Assembly: GCA_039923935.1 (NCBI GenBank)
Contig: JBDTBU010000239.1
Span: 1-27,614, forward strand
Length of the DNA: 27,614 nt
Direction of reading: 5' to 3'
DNA from: Paraktedonobacter sp039923935
Lineage (GTDB): Bacteria; Chloroflexota; Ktedonobacteria; Ktedonobacterales; Ktedonobacteraceae
The notes under the pieces are model-generated. The model did no database searches. It saw only the letters and a list, made by a program, of their open reading frames with translations, and was not told where the DNA came from. Both the position numbers and the translations under genes were made by a program. This document shows, in pieces, positions 1 through 8,561 of this stretch (position 1 is its first letter; every line of letters starts with the position of its first letter).

Positions 1-373
1 CCGAAATACCTAGGATACGGGCTGGCCCCAGAAGCTTACGCGCAAGCTGCACAGGCATATCGTCGTCCTGACCAAGATGCACGCCATCAGCGTCCACCGC
101 CAAGGCCACATCGATGCGATCATTCACAATCAGCAGTGCTCCATGCTCGCGGGTCAGGCAGCGCAAGGCCAGACCTTCCTCGACAAGCTGGCGTGTGCTA
201 GCCTGCTTGTCGCGCAACTGAATGACCGTTGCACCTCCCGCCAGAGCAGCCGAGGCTACATTCAGCATGTCGCGCCCGCGTGACCACTCGCGTGCAGTTA
301 GCACATGCAATGCTAGACGTGGGATTAACTCTTCACGCCTCCAAACGCTGCTAGCAGATTCTTCGGGAAGCAT
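1..373 (-). CDS. thiE: Thiamine-phosphate synthase ThiE (3' end outside window)
   Basis: ThiE joins HMP pyrophosphate and the thiazole phosphate to give thiamine monophosphate in the cytoplasm. My own translation of the minus strand from ATG at 373 gives 124 open codons up to the window edge. The family motifs are visible: VIQLRDK for pyrophosphate/substrate binding, LIVNDRIDVAL, then DADGVHLGQDD, and ILGIS at the edge. These are the first half of the TIM barrel; the C-terminal half is missing only because the window ends. The start codon overlaps the thiD stop by one base (TGATG), so translation is probably coupled and the gene is third in the tenA-thiD-thiE operon under the TPP riboswitch. 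The N-terminal 20 residues before the barrel are not conserved-looking. Confidence 0.93.
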   Translation of the reverse strand, partial: MLPEESASSVWRREELIPRLALHVLTAREWSRGRDMLNVASAALAGGATVIQLRDKQASTRQLVEEGLALRCLTREHGALLIVNDRIDVALAVDADGVHLGQDDDMPVQLARKLLGPARILGIS

Positions 374-1224
374 CACAGCTTGCTCACTTTCTGCTGAGAG
401 AGGGCAGGCCATTGCCAGAAATGGGCCAGGGGGCCGTGTCCGTGTCCCAGACCAGGAGCAGACTGAATTGCGCCTGTGACATACTGCTTGGCCTCGCTCA
501 CTGCTTGCTCTATAGCGTAGCCACGCGCTAGAAAGGCTGTGATAGCGGCGGAAAAGGTACAGCCAGTCCCATGCGTGTGTTGTGTCTCGATGCGCTCAGC
601 GTGCAATTCGATACAACGCGAGCCATTAAAGTAGACATCGATTGGCTCGGCAGTACGATGGCCGCCCTTGATGACCACATGGCGCGGCCCCAGTTCATAC
701 AACTCGTGGGCGGCTACTCGCATGTCTTCAAGGGTTTCGATGCGTAGTCCAGTCAGTACCTCCGCTTCCGGTAGATTGGGCGTGACCACCTCTGCCAAGG
801 GCAGCAAGACAGTGCGCAACGTCTTCACCGCATCAGGATGCAACAGTGTAGCGCCACTTTTCGCAACCATGACGGGATCGACGACTAGGCGTAGCCCCCA
901 ACGCTGCACGCAGCTAGCCACCGCTACGATGAGCGGGGCGCTGGCGAGCATACCTGTCTTGGCAACTGTAGCGCCAAAGTCTTCGAGCACTGCATCAATC
1001 TGAGCCTCGATCAGTTCTGAGGACAGTTCCAGCGCGGCTCGTACACCGAGTGTATTTTGGGCTGTGATCGCCGTGATTGCCGAAAGTCCGTAGACACCGA
1101 GGGCCGCGAAGGTCTTTAGGTCCGCTTGTATGCCCGCGCCCGCGCTCGAATCGGAGCCAGCAATTGTTAGTGCACAGGGGATATGCTTTTGTTCCGGCAC
1201 TATGCTAGCGTTTATCTGGTTCAT
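373..1224 (-). CDS. thiD: Hydroxymethylpyrimidine (phosphate) kinase ThiD
   Basis: ThiD phosphorylates HMP and HMP-phosphate to HMP-pyrophosphate, the substrate of ThiE. The 283-residue protein has the ribokinase-fold signatures: ALTIAGSDSSAGAG near residue 18, VVDPVMVAKSG, VTPNLPEAE, VVIKGGH, and the C-terminal HGTGCTFSAAI anion hole with the catalytic Cys/Gly region. The frame stays open upstream to 1365, but that extension lies wholly inside tenA, so I chose ATG at 1224. That start overlaps the tenA stop as ATGA (4 bases), typical of translational coupling. Length fits stand-alone ThiD (about 260-285 aa). No ThiE fusion is present; thiE follows as a separate gene. Confidence 0.95.
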   Translation of the reverse strand: MNQINASIVPEQKHIPCALTIAGSDSSAGAGIQADLKTFAALGVYGLSAITAITAQNTLGVRAALELSSELIEAQIDAVLEDFGATVAKTGMLASAPLIVAVASCVQRWGLRLVVDPVMVAKSGATLLHPDAVKTLRTVLLPLAEVVTPNLPEAEVLTGLRIETLEDMRVAAHELYELGPRHVVIKGGHRTAEPIDVYFNGSRCIELHAERIETQHTHGTGCTFSAAITAFLARGYAIEQAVSEAKQYVTGAIQSAPGLGHGHGPLAHFWQWPALSQQKVSKL

Positions 1225-1916
1225 GCGGGCCACGCTTCCAGACGCCAGGCCATGTCCCAAAACAGCCACTCGTAGCGGGTACTGATCTGGAAAATTTCGT
1301 ATAGACGAGCTTCGTCTTGTGGAGACAGTTGGGCCGCGTGTGTATCGAGTCGTGCGCGTAGCCACGCCCCCACTGCATCGAAATTTGGTGAGGCATAGGT
1401 CATGAGCCAGTCTGCGTAGGGATGATCGTGCGCGGGAGCGGCTTCCCCGCCCAGGTGGTGCCCTAACTCAGCGTATATCCAGGCACACGGGAGAATCGCG
1501 GTGAGCAGTTCAGGCAGTGTGCCAGTGCTGGCAATCGTTAGCAGGTGGCGTGTGTAGGCGTAGTTGGTGGGAGCCATCGGCGTTGTAGCCATCTCAGTTG
1601 GAGTCAGCCCAAAACGCTCACCATAGCCACGATGCAGCGCGGCCTCGACTTGCAGCGTGTCCAGCAGATACATCCCGAACTGCACCATTTCCGCGTGATC
1701 GCTCGTTTTAGTTATCGCGTAGCCGAACGTTTTAGCCAGCACATCGAGAAAAAGTGCGTCCTGGCGAATGTAAAATGCAAAGTTGGCCTGTGGCAACGAG
1801 CCGTCGCCCAAAGCCACGACAAAGGGGTGAGTCAGTTGGCGTTGCCAGAGTGGCAGGACGCTGGCGCGGAGATGCTCACTCAAACCACCTTGCGTCTCTC
1901 TCTCTTGTGCAGACAT
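1221..1916 (-). CDS. tenA: TenA aminopyrimidine aminohydrolase / thiaminase II
   Basis: TenA hydrolyses aminopyrimidine breakdown products of thiamine to HMP, a salvage route that feeds ThiD. The protein is 231 aa and all-helical. It carries the TenA_C hallmarks: a QDALFLDVLAKTF helix with the conserved Asp53, the active-site Cys144 in ILPCAWIYAELG, and the late Glu in RYEWLFWDMAW. The Cys places it in the Cys-type TenA_C group rather than the Cys-less TenA_E group. An ATG at 1943 is in frame, but ATG at 1916 is preceded by GGAGGC at 7-nt spacing, so I start there. It is the first gene after the TPP riboswitch, 97 nt downstream of it, and overlaps thiD by 4 nt. Confidence 0.94.
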   Translation of the reverse strand: MSAQERETQGGLSEHLRASVLPLWQRQLTHPFVVALGDGSLPQANFAFYIRQDALFLDVLAKTFGYAITKTSDHAEMVQFGMYLLDTLQVEAALHRGYGERFGLTPTEMATTPMAPTNYAYTRHLLTIASTGTLPELLTAILPCAWIYAELGHHLGGEAAPAHDHPYADWLMTYASPNFDAVGAWLRARLDTHAAQLSPQDEARLYEIFQISTRYEWLFWDMAWRLEAWPA

Positions 1917-2013
1917 GGATAGCCTCCAGTGATGCGTAAACACGGGGAGTTTCGAGATAGCAAAGTCAAAGAGCCTGCAAACATGGTCTGATAGCGTGTT
2001 GATGTACGACGCA

Positions 2014-2104
2014 CTCCCTACGCTGGCATTACCCAGATCAGGTTCAGAGGGTTTCCCACAATTTGCGGTGGTGCTCTCAGCCTGGCTTTACCAAGCTCCC
2101 CTAA
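2014..2104 (-). promoter_or_regulatory. TPP riboswitch (THI element) of the tenA-thiD-thiE operon
   Basis: Read on the minus strand, the segment contains the two invariant TPP-aptamer blocks: CTGAGA (T-loop/J3-2 side), and further on ACCCTCTGAACCTGATCTGG followed by GTAATGCCAGCGTAGGGAG. The first half begins AGGGGAGC and holds a P3 hairpin-like stretch. No U-tailed terminator hairpin is visible between the aptamer and tenA. Control may therefore be translational: CTCCCC at 1949-1944 is complementary to GGGGAG in the aptamer 5' strand (2101-2096) and, for only four pairs, to the tenA Shine-Dalgarno. The aptamer call is firm; the switching mechanism is a guess. Confidence 0.96.
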
Positions 2105-2115
2105 GTACAAAATTA

Positions 2116-2206
2116 CTTAACCTTTTCGGCTTTTCCAGATACACTTCCTCACAGCGCGGGCGGTCTAGCGGTGGCCCCATTACGATCTGCTTGAGGATAC
2201 TGAAAC
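2116..2206 (+). repeat. 91-bp dispersed repeat, copy A
   Basis: One of three 91-bp sequences that align without gaps (others at 12978-13068 and 25180-25270). Hand-counted identity to the 25180 copy is about 63 of 91. The conserved left end reads CTTAACCTTTTCGGCTTTTC and the right end ACGATCTGCTTGAGGATACT followed by GAAAC. The centre differs. CCTCA and TGAGG flank the centre and can pair, extended by AGC/GCT. It lies between the methyltransferase 3' end and the TPP riboswitch, with no gene on its own strand nearby. Bases 2207-2280 between it and the methyltransferase stop hold nothing I recognise. Confidence 0.8.
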
Positions 2207-2280
2207 GAGCGAACGTTAAGTGATGTTCTGTTTTGTATTGTAATCTATGAAGCAGTCTCTATGCAAGGGCAAATGTCATC

Positions 2281-3138
2281 TCAGCTTGGTTTTCGCCCCC
2301 AGACGGTCTGGAACATAGTGACAGCACAGAAACCCTCTGCATGTGTCTCCGTCATCGCCTGCGTATAGAGCAAATCGAGTTCCTCTTGCGAACTCATTTC
2401 TTCACGAATGATTACTGGCTGCATGAGCTGCATCAAAGCTGAGTAGTTTTCTATCATCTGCAAATGCACTGGATTTCCTAGTGAATAGTTTAATACGTGC
2501 ATTGTTTGCTGAATTGAGGTAAAACCACTTTTTTGCAACAGGTATGCCTGCATTGCTATGACACCAACATTTGACCCGTCCTCTGTAAAACAATGCTGGC
2601 CTCGACGTAAATACTCAACAATAATGTCGTTATAGCGTATAAGTGCTGGACTGGTTGTGATTCCGAAACTATCAAACTCTGTACTATATAGCGTGCCTCC
2701 TGGGCGTAAAACGCGGAAACATTCTTTGAGGAAGATGGGCCATGTGCTGACCTGCAAAAAAGCTGTGACAAAACGTGCGTGGATCACATCGAATGAATTA
2801 TCCGCGAAAGGCATGGGTTCACATGCATCTGTAATCTCAAATACCGTGTTGGGCAGCCGCCGAACGTGTGCACAGGCGCGGGCGTAAGCAACCATGTGCG
2901 GGCTAATATCAATGCCCATAATCTGGCAACTGGGATGGTTACGTGCCATCTCTAGAACCCACTCGCCTGGCCCACAACCAATATCCAGAACCATTTGGCC
3001 GGGCATGAGTAGTATCTGAGAGGGTAACAGTCCCACATGCTCACTGATGAGGTGCGCTTGCTTAATCAAACGTTCCATTTCTTCCACATTTTCAACATCC
3101 AGGGGATAGCGTGCGAGTTCTTCTTTTATATTGCCCAT
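2281..3138 (-). CDS. Class I SAM-dependent methyltransferase
   Basis: A 285-residue Rossmann methyltransferase of the Methyltransf_11/25 type. Motif I is VLDIGCGPGEW (residues 50-60), the acidic residue after strand 2 is in IMGIDISPHM, motif II/III is PFADNSFDVIHAR, and the post-motif segment is VLRPGGTLYSTEFD. These give the cofactor but not the substrate; relatives methylate quinones, sterols, polyketides or small metabolites. The N-terminal 40 residues form a helical cap. AAAGGAG stands 11 nt before the ATG. It is monocistronic, with its own promoter candidate upstream on the minus strand (3215-3243). Its neighbours (thi operon, Wadjet) suggest no shared pathway. Confidence 0.85.
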   Translation of the reverse strand: MGNIKEELARYPLDVENVEEMERLIKQAHLISEHVGLLPSQILLMPGQMVLDIGCGPGEWVLEMARNHPSCQIMGIDISPHMVAYARACAHVRRLPNTVFEITDACEPMPFADNSFDVIHARFVTAFLQVSTWPIFLKECFRVLRPGGTLYSTEFDSFGITTSPALIRYNDIIVEYLRRGQHCFTEDGSNVGVIAMQAYLLQKSGFTSIQQTMHVLNYSLGNPVHLQMIENYSALMQLMQPVIIREEMSSQEELDLLYTQAMTETHAEGFCAVTMFQTVWGRKPS

Positions 3139-3214
3139 AACTCAACTGCTCCTTTAATACCACAAAGCAAAATCTCCGTACAACTATATTCTGTTTCCTT
3201 GCTTGTGCATCTGT

Positions 3215-3243
3215 ATATTACATTGCGTTTGGTATTTTTGCAA
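3215..3243 (-). promoter_or_regulatory. Candidate sigma-70-type promoter of the methyltransferase gene
   Basis: On the minus strand TTGCAA (3243-3238) is followed by a 17-nt spacer and TAATAT (3220-3215). This is about 77 nt before the methyltransferase ATG. The rest of the 212-nt gap between this gene and jetD shows no further clear feature. Confidence 0.55.
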
Positions 3244-3350
3244 GCATTTAACAGGATAAGCCCCATTTCTCTGTGAATGACATGCAACTGCTTTGTGTAA
3301 GATTACCAATTGTGGCGCTGTGGGCGCGGCATCAGCCAACTCTGTCAGGT

Positions 3351-4505
3351 TTAAGCCAACTTTTCCAAACAAATTTGTAGCTGTTGTAGCGCATACACAT
3401 GGCTAATGTGCTCTTGCTCTAGACGACTCTCCTCCTGCGCTAAACGCACGAAGAGCGCATGTTCCTCATCTGTTAGGTGCGGGATTTGGCGTACACGGCA
3501 GGGCGTGCCAGTGACGCAGAATTCTGCAAAAATAGTAAATGTTGCTTCATCCATCATGAGCGAGATTACATGTGGAAAGATTGAGCGCAGTTGCGAGAGG
3601 ATCTGGAAACCTTGCGCGTCGAGGTCGCCCCAATAGATGATTGGGCAGTCCCGCAGCCAGGGCACAGCCGCCAGACTCCCAACTCTAAAGCCGCCGCCTA
3701 GAATGGCGATGGTGTTGGGTAGCAGAGGGAGCGTGAGGAAGGTCATTTTGTTCTCGGTCATCACGCAGATGTAGCTGCTAAAATCTAGTCCGGCCAGTTG
3801 CGAGCAGGGCACACTGAGTTCGTTGAGGGGTAGCGCGTAACGTTGGCGCAACTGGTCATCCAGCACACGCATATGGACCAGCGTTTCCTCTTCGCGCAGC
3901 CCGTAGCGTTGCTGAAAGCTCGGTGCGTTAGGCGTAATAGCCTCGGTGGGTAGTATGTAATCGAGCAGTTCACGCAAGATACCCTGGCGCTGCTCCACAA
4001 ATTTGGTGTGGACATTCACTGGCAGTTCGCGAATATACAGCCCTGGTCGTGGGTGCGCGAGAAAGTAGCTGCACACGGCCAGCAGACCCGGCCAAGCATC
4101 GTGCTGCTCAATCAGCTTTTTAGGGAAACGCTCGACCCAGCTTTCCAATTGCGGTACCAGCCTGTGCATCAGCGCGATATCCTGCTGGAAATGATGAAAC
4201 TCGTCGGCCTTCTCAATCAGGGACAGCAGATCTTCCGGCGTGTCCAGCCAGACGCGCACTGGTAGCGTTTGCGTGCTCAACGAGCGTTTTTGCAAGGTTA
4301 ACCACTCGATGCGATAACCCGGCCTGGACGTGCTTTTCTCGCTAGCCTGCAACCGTTGCACCTCGGTCCGCAGACTAGTAAACTCAGTAGCCGACTTGCC
4401 AGCGGGGAAGGACAGCGGCGCGAAGACTTCTCCACGCAACCAGCTTTGCACAAAGGCCAGATATTGCCGCTCGGCCCGCTGCCTGATCTCCGCAGGCGTA
4501 ATCAC
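3351..4505 (-). CDS. jetD: Wadjet protein JetD, toprim-type nuclease subunit
   Basis: JetD is the nuclease of the Wadjet anti-plasmid system. The JetABC SMC complex extrudes small circular DNA and JetD cuts it. The 384-aa protein matches the DUF3322-DUF2220 architecture. The N-terminal part contains the typical ELPVNVHTKFVEQ and LLD segment (residues 160-182). The C-terminal toprim-like domain has the metal-binding Glu251 in MTENKMTFLTLP and the DxD pair Asp294/Asp296 in IIYWGDLDAQGF, followed by the conserved MMDEATF. The start is GTG at 4505, with AAGGAGG six nt upstream and no better ATG. It lies 44 nt after jetC in the same direction, last in the jetABCD operon. Catalytic residues appear intact. 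Confidence 0.93.
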   Translation of the reverse strand: MITPAEIRQRAERQYLAFVQSWLRGEVFAPLSFPAGKSATEFTSLRTEVQRLQASEKSTSRPGYRIEWLTLQKRSLSTQTLPVRVWLDTPEDLLSLIEKADEFHHFQQDIALMHRLVPQLESWVERFPKKLIEQHDAWPGLLAVCSYFLAHPRPGLYIRELPVNVHTKFVEQRQGILRELLDYILPTEAITPNAPSFQQRYGLREEETLVHMRVLDDQLRQRYALPLNELSVPCSQLAGLDFSSYICVMTENKMTFLTLPLLPNTIAILGGGFRVGSLAAVPWLRDCPIIYWGDLDAQGFQILSQLRSIFPHVISLMMDEATFTIFAEFCVTGTPCRVRQIPHLTDEEHALFVRLAQEESRLEQEHISHVYALQQLQICLEKLA

Positions 4506-4549
4506 TCACGCCCTCCTTATGGCTCGTTGCTTGATCGTAGCAGATATAC

Positions 4550-7500
4550 TCATTCGCCTACCTCATCTGACATTTGCCACATTTGTTTGCGTGCTAGGTA
4601 TTCGGAGAAAGTCAGGTTGTAGACGCGTGAATCGTTCTCTTCGTCGTTATTAGTGACGAAGTGGCAGGCTGTGATATACGGCTCCACAACATGAATTTTG
4701 TCCAATGGTGTGATGACGAGCAATTGTAGATCCAACTGGCGGAAGAGTTCCATAGCATAGCGGGCATTCTGCTCGTCAGATTTACTAAACGCTTCGTCCA
4801 CGGCCACAAAGCGGAAGGTTTTTCCACGCCCGTCTTCCTGGTCCAGTCCGTACTGGTAGGCGATGGCAGAGGCCAGGATGGTGTAGGCTAGCTTGGCCTT
4901 TTGTCCGCCCGATTTGCCGGAAGAGTCGGTGTAGTAGTTTTTCTGCGTCCCGTTCTCGCGGTAGAGTTCTGCCGCCGAAAAGTCGAGCCAGTTGCGCACG
5001 TCGGTCACGAGGGTGGTCCAGCGTGGGTCTTCCTCGAAACGCTGGAGTAGTTCGCGGATACGCTCAAAGCTGCGTTCGTTGGCCTCAGTTGTGCGTGTCT
5101 TCGCCACATCTGGGATACATTCGCGCAATAAGTTGCGGAACTCGCGCACGCGGATATCACGCGAACGCTCACACACCAGTTGGATGTAGGTCAGGTCGGT
5201 GTAGCCAATCGAACCGAGCGAGATGTTGAGCCGGGCGATGCTGCGGCGGATCTCGTCCTCCTGCATATCCAGTGCCGCTTTAAAGCTGCCAATGTCGGTA
5301 ATGACTTTTTCATTGAGTAGATCTTTAAAACGGCGTCGGTGGCGTGGCAGATCCTCATGTCGGATACGCTCGTAGGCCCGACGATACTCGCCCAGTGCTT
5401 CTAACGAGGCGTCCATCTCCTGCTCGAAGATGGTGTTAGTTGAGCGGAAGTCGCGCATACCATTGACGATTTTCGTTTCCAGAGCACGCAATTGACTCTG
5501 CAATGTGGTTGAGCGATTCTGGTAGAGTTGGCGCAGACGCTCGCGTACGTCGTCGATGGTGAGTAGCGAGAAGATGAGTTCTTTCTCGCGCCCCTGAAGC
5601 TCTTTGAAGTCCTTGTCGATGCGTGCAATCATGCTGGCTTCGCGGGTCAGAATCTCATCGCCGAGACGGCGTTCGCATTGCTCAATAGTCGCTGCTGCGT
5701 TCTCGATTTTCTGCATAAGCTCGGCACTTTCACGCATAAGCGTATTGTTCTCAAGTTGTGCCTTGCGATACTGCTGTTTCACCTCATCGAGTTGTTGGCG
5801 GAGCGTGGCGAGGTGCTGGCTGTTCTGTTCCAGTTCGCGCAATTGCTGACTAAGCTCCTGCTGTGTACGCACGATGGCACGCCAGTCGATAGACTCAAAG
5901 TTCTCAGCAGCGAGCAAAAGGTGCAGCAGGCGGCGGCGGTTCTCGCTCTCCTCGCGGCGTTTATCAATCTTGAGCATCTCAGCAGAGACGTGTTGGCGTT
6001 CGGCCTGCACTCGGAGCAGTTCGCGGGCCAGGGCTTCCTGCTTCTCTTTGTTACTCCAACCCAAAATGTAGTTGCGGCGATCTCCCAGACGCGTGCGGTC
6101 ATCTTTTTCGTGGCGTGCTGGGCCGTGGCGAATCTGTCCGCTGAGGGTCAGGGCGCGTTGGGCATGCTGGAACTCTTCCAGGTTTTCACAGCAGAGGTAG
6201 TCGAAGCCGTCGATCAGGTCGGCAGTCAACCAGCTTGTGAAGGGCGTGTCTGGCCGGACCTCTAGCTTGTGGAAGAGCGCGTTGGCCTCCATGCGTCCAT
6301 CGTGCCGAGGCGAGCGCACATTTTTGACGCGATGGTAGACCAGCCGCCCGCGCAAGTCGGTGGTGTCAACGTAGCGGCTGACCTGTGGATAATAGTTCTC
6401 AGCCACGAGCAATTGCCGCCCAAAACCATGCAGGAGACGCTCAATGGCTGGTTCCCAGCGTTGCTCGCTCTCACGCACCCGTAACAATTCGCCAATAAAC
6501 GGCACATCGCCCGCAGCTAGACCGAGCGCCTCAACGAGTCTCTGGCGAATGCGCACATCTTCGGCGGGAATCTGGGTGCTGCGCTGTCTCAGTGAAGCCA
6601 GTTCGCTTTCCAATTCCCGACAAACATCGTCGAACTGTTTCAATTGCTGCACATAACCGTCACGTTCTTGCTGCAAGTCCGCTAGTTCGTGTGTGATTGC
6701 GGTTTGCAGCGTCTCGGCATGGCGGCGCGTCTCGTAGAAGGTCGCTTCGTCCGTGTAGAGGGCTAGGCCGACCTGTTTAGCCAAACGATCATAACTCGTG
6801 GCCTGCTTCTCACGCTCACGTTTCCTCTGCTCAAGCGTGTCGATGTCGCGTTTGAGGCGGTCAATCTGTCGGCCCACATCATCGTTGTTGATCGCCACGC
6901 CCAGGTCCAATTCTTGCTGATGCAGCCGCTCCAGGTCGTGTTGCAGGGTCTCGCTCCGTGCCTGACAGATCGTCAAACGTTGTCGGGCTTGCTGGATAAC
7001 CTGTTCGGCCAGGGTCTTGCGGCGACTCGCAATGTAGACGTTGAGCAGTTCGGCGCAACGGTTGGCCTCGTTGATACGCGCTTGCTGCTCTTCGTATTTT
7101 TGCGCGTCCTGCATCAGTGGTTCCAGGATGGCTAGCTGTTGCTCGGCTATTTGAATCGACTCGTGTGCTTTGGTGAGGTTCTCAAAGTTATCACGCAACT
7201 GTTTGATGCGGGCTTGCGCGTCGGTCTTCTCCAACATGTGATCGCGCACAAACGAGTTTAGCCCGCCAATCTCCTTGATCGAGACGATCTGGTTAAAGAG
7301 ATCAAGAGCCTTTTCTGAGCGAAAACCCATCATCTGCCGGAAACGGCGTCCGTAGGCGGCGAACTCTTGGAAGACCTCAGCCCCGTAGCCACGCAGTTGT
7401 TTGCGCAAGTCTGCGGGTGCACCCTGAAAGCGAAAATGCTCGTCGATGCTCATAGCAGTGGGTGCGACAACGAAGAGTTTGCGCACCACGTCCTCGATCC

Positions 7501-7927
7501 AGAGCACCTGGGCCAGCGTCACAACTTGGTTGGTTTCGCTGTTGGCGAAGACGGCCAGCAACACCGAATGGGCGTCAGGCTGGCGTAGATATTGGGGCCG
7601 CGAGAGGTTATTTTCTAGATTTTTCTGTTTGCCCCATGCACCCAGAATGTACGAGCGTTCGTCGCGTTCACGGACTTTCTCCGAGCCGGACGCGAGGTTG
7701 TACGAACGGCGCTGATAGGGCACCAGCAGCGTCAGCAGGGCATCTACTAGGGTGGACTTGCCGGAGCCGTTCGCACCGGTCAACAGCGAAGTGCCGCCTG
7801 CCGGGTTGATGCTCCAGATGCGCTGACTAAACGTGCCCCAGTTGTAGATTTCAAGCCGATCCAGACGGAAGCCTTCGGCGCTGACCTTGTTCTCTGTTGC
7901 GACTGTTTCGCTACTCAGCAGTACCAT
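4550..7927 (-). CDS. jetC: Wadjet protein JetC, SMC/MukB-like ATPase
   Basis: JetC is the motor ATPase of the Wadjet condensin-like complex. At 1125 aa it has the expected SMC layout. The N-terminal ATPase lobe has Walker A GANGSGKST at residues 51-59. Long Gln/Glu/Arg/Leu-rich coiled coils flank a central hinge-like segment around residues 480-640. The C-terminal lobe has the ABC signature KSGGQ near 1005-1009 and Walker B FVAVDEAF near 1040-1047 with catalytic Glu1045. The ATG at 7927 lies inside jetB (17-nt overlap), pointing to coupled translation. All ATPase motifs are intact. SbcC/Rad50 or MukB proper are excluded by the DUF4194 and DUF3375 neighbours. Confidence 0.94.
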   Translation of the reverse strand: MVLLSSETVATENKVSAEGFRLDRLEIYNWGTFSQRIWSINPAGGTSLLTGANGSGKSTLVDALLTLLVPYQRRSYNLASGSEKVRERDERSYILGAWGKQKNLENNLSRPQYLRQPDAHSVLLAVFANSETNQVVTLAQVLWIEDVVRKLFVVAPTAMSIDEHFRFQGAPADLRKQLRGYGAEVFQEFAAYGRRFRQMMGFRSEKALDLFNQIVSIKEIGGLNSFVRDHMLEKTDAQARIKQLRDNFENLTKAHESIQIAEQQLAILEPLMQDAQKYEEQQARINEANRCAELLNVYIASRRKTLAEQVIQQARQRLTICQARSETLQHDLERLHQQELDLGVAINNDDVGRQIDRLKRDIDTLEQRKREREKQATSYDRLAKQVGLALYTDEATFYETRRHAETLQTAITHELADLQQERDGYVQQLKQFDDVCRELESELASLRQRSTQIPAEDVRIRQRLVEALGLAAGDVPFIGELLRVRESEQRWEPAIERLLHGFGRQLLVAENYYPQVSRYVDTTDLRGRLVYHRVKNVRSPRHDGRMEANALFHKLEVRPDTPFTSWLTADLIDGFDYLCCENLEEFQHAQRALTLSGQIRHGPARHEKDDRTRLGDRRNYILGWSNKEKQEALARELLRVQAERQHVSAEMLKIDKRREESENRRRLLHLLLAAENFESIDWRAIVRTQQELSQQLRELEQNSQHLATLRQQLDEVKQQYRKAQLENNTLMRESAELMQKIENAAATIEQCERRLGDEILTREASMIARIDKDFKELQGREKELIFSLLTIDDVRERLRQLYQNRSTTLQSQLRALETKIVNGMRDFRSTNTIFEQEMDASLEALGEYRRAYERIRHEDLPRHRRRFKDLLNEKVITDIGSFKAALDMQEDEIRRSIARLNISLGSIGYTDLTYIQLVCERSRDIRVREFRNLLRECIPDVAKTRTTEANERSFERIRELLQRFEEDPRWTTLVTDVRNWLDFSAAELYRENGTQKNYYTDSSGKSGGQKAKLAYTILASAIAYQYGLDQEDGRGKTFRFVAVDEAFSKSDEQNARYAMELFRQLDLQLLVITPLDKIHVVEPYITACHFVTNNDEENDSRVYNLTFSEYLARKQMWQMSDEVGE

Positions 7928-8561
7928 GATCCACCAACCTCTCTTTCAACTCGAATAGTTGATCCGCATTGATTTTTGCCTTTAAAATGCGTCGCACCTC
8001 GAAGTACTCCTGACCCAAACGTGGAGTCTTTTTCAGGAAACCCAGGTCGCTGACTTTCTCGATCAAGCTATCGATGCGGCGTTGTAGTTGTAGCTCGTTG
8101 TTGCGCTCTGGCAACATTGGCAGCAGCATCTCGCGTATTTGCTCTCTGGTCAGTAAGCAGGCAGTGCTCAGCAGGTTGCTCGTCTCGAACTGCAAAAGCT
8201 GCTCGCGCAAGAGCACGCAGAGCATCGAGACTTCACGGCTAAGCGGCAGACGGCGTGTCAAGCGTGGCAGTTCGATTGGACGGCCCTCGTCGTCTTCCCA
8301 TTCGGGTTGGCGCAAGAAAGCAAAACCATCTTCTTCATAAACGAGCAGTTCCAGGCCGATTTGTGCGCAATAATGGCGTGCTTGCTCGTGATGTTGCAAA
8401 AGCAGGTTCCAGGGCGTCGTATCGTCGCTATAAAGCGGACCCTGCAACAGTCGAATCACGGCAGGTGCGAAGGGTACAAGCGCGTTACTTCTTTCCGATT
8501 TGCCACGAGAAGTCGTCGATGAGCGATTTGACGTTTCGGAATAGGCATGATTAGCTGGCAT
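7911..8561 (-). CDS. jetB: Wadjet protein JetB, MukE-like (DUF4194)
   Basis: JetB is the MukE/kite-like partner that bridges the JetA kleisin and JetC heads. The 216-aa protein has a low-complexity Ser/Arg-rich N-terminus (about 30 residues), followed by two winged-helix-like regions. The second holds the family pattern RRIDSLIEKVSDLGFLKK and YFEVRRILKAKI. The middle segment SREVSMLCVLLREQLLQFE is typical of DUF4194. It overlaps jetA by 11 nt and jetC by 17 nt. GAAGGAG stands 8 nt before the chosen ATG. Assignment rests on sequence pattern plus position between unmistakable jetA and jetC. Confidence 0.92.
   Translation of the reverse strand: MPANHAYSETSNRSSTTSRGKSERSNALVPFAPAVIRLLQGPLYSDDTTPWNLLLQHHEQARHYCAQIGLELLVYEEDGFAFLRQPEWEDDEGRPIELPRLTRRLPLSREVSMLCVLLREQLLQFETSNLLSTACLLTREQIREMLLPMLPERNNELQLQRRIDSLIEKVSDLGFLKKTPRLGQEYFEVRRILKAKINADQLFELKERLVDHGTAE

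Noticed and set aside
2181..2206. Right end of the repeat (GAGGATACTGAAAC) looks like the 3' end of some CRISPR repeats
   Set aside because: Copies are 11-12 kb apart, single, not identical, and no cas gene or regular spacing is present.
5678..6265. Plus-strand open frame of 195 codons
   Set aside because: It lies antisense inside jetC, has no ribosome site and no protein-like motif; it follows from the codon bias of jetC.
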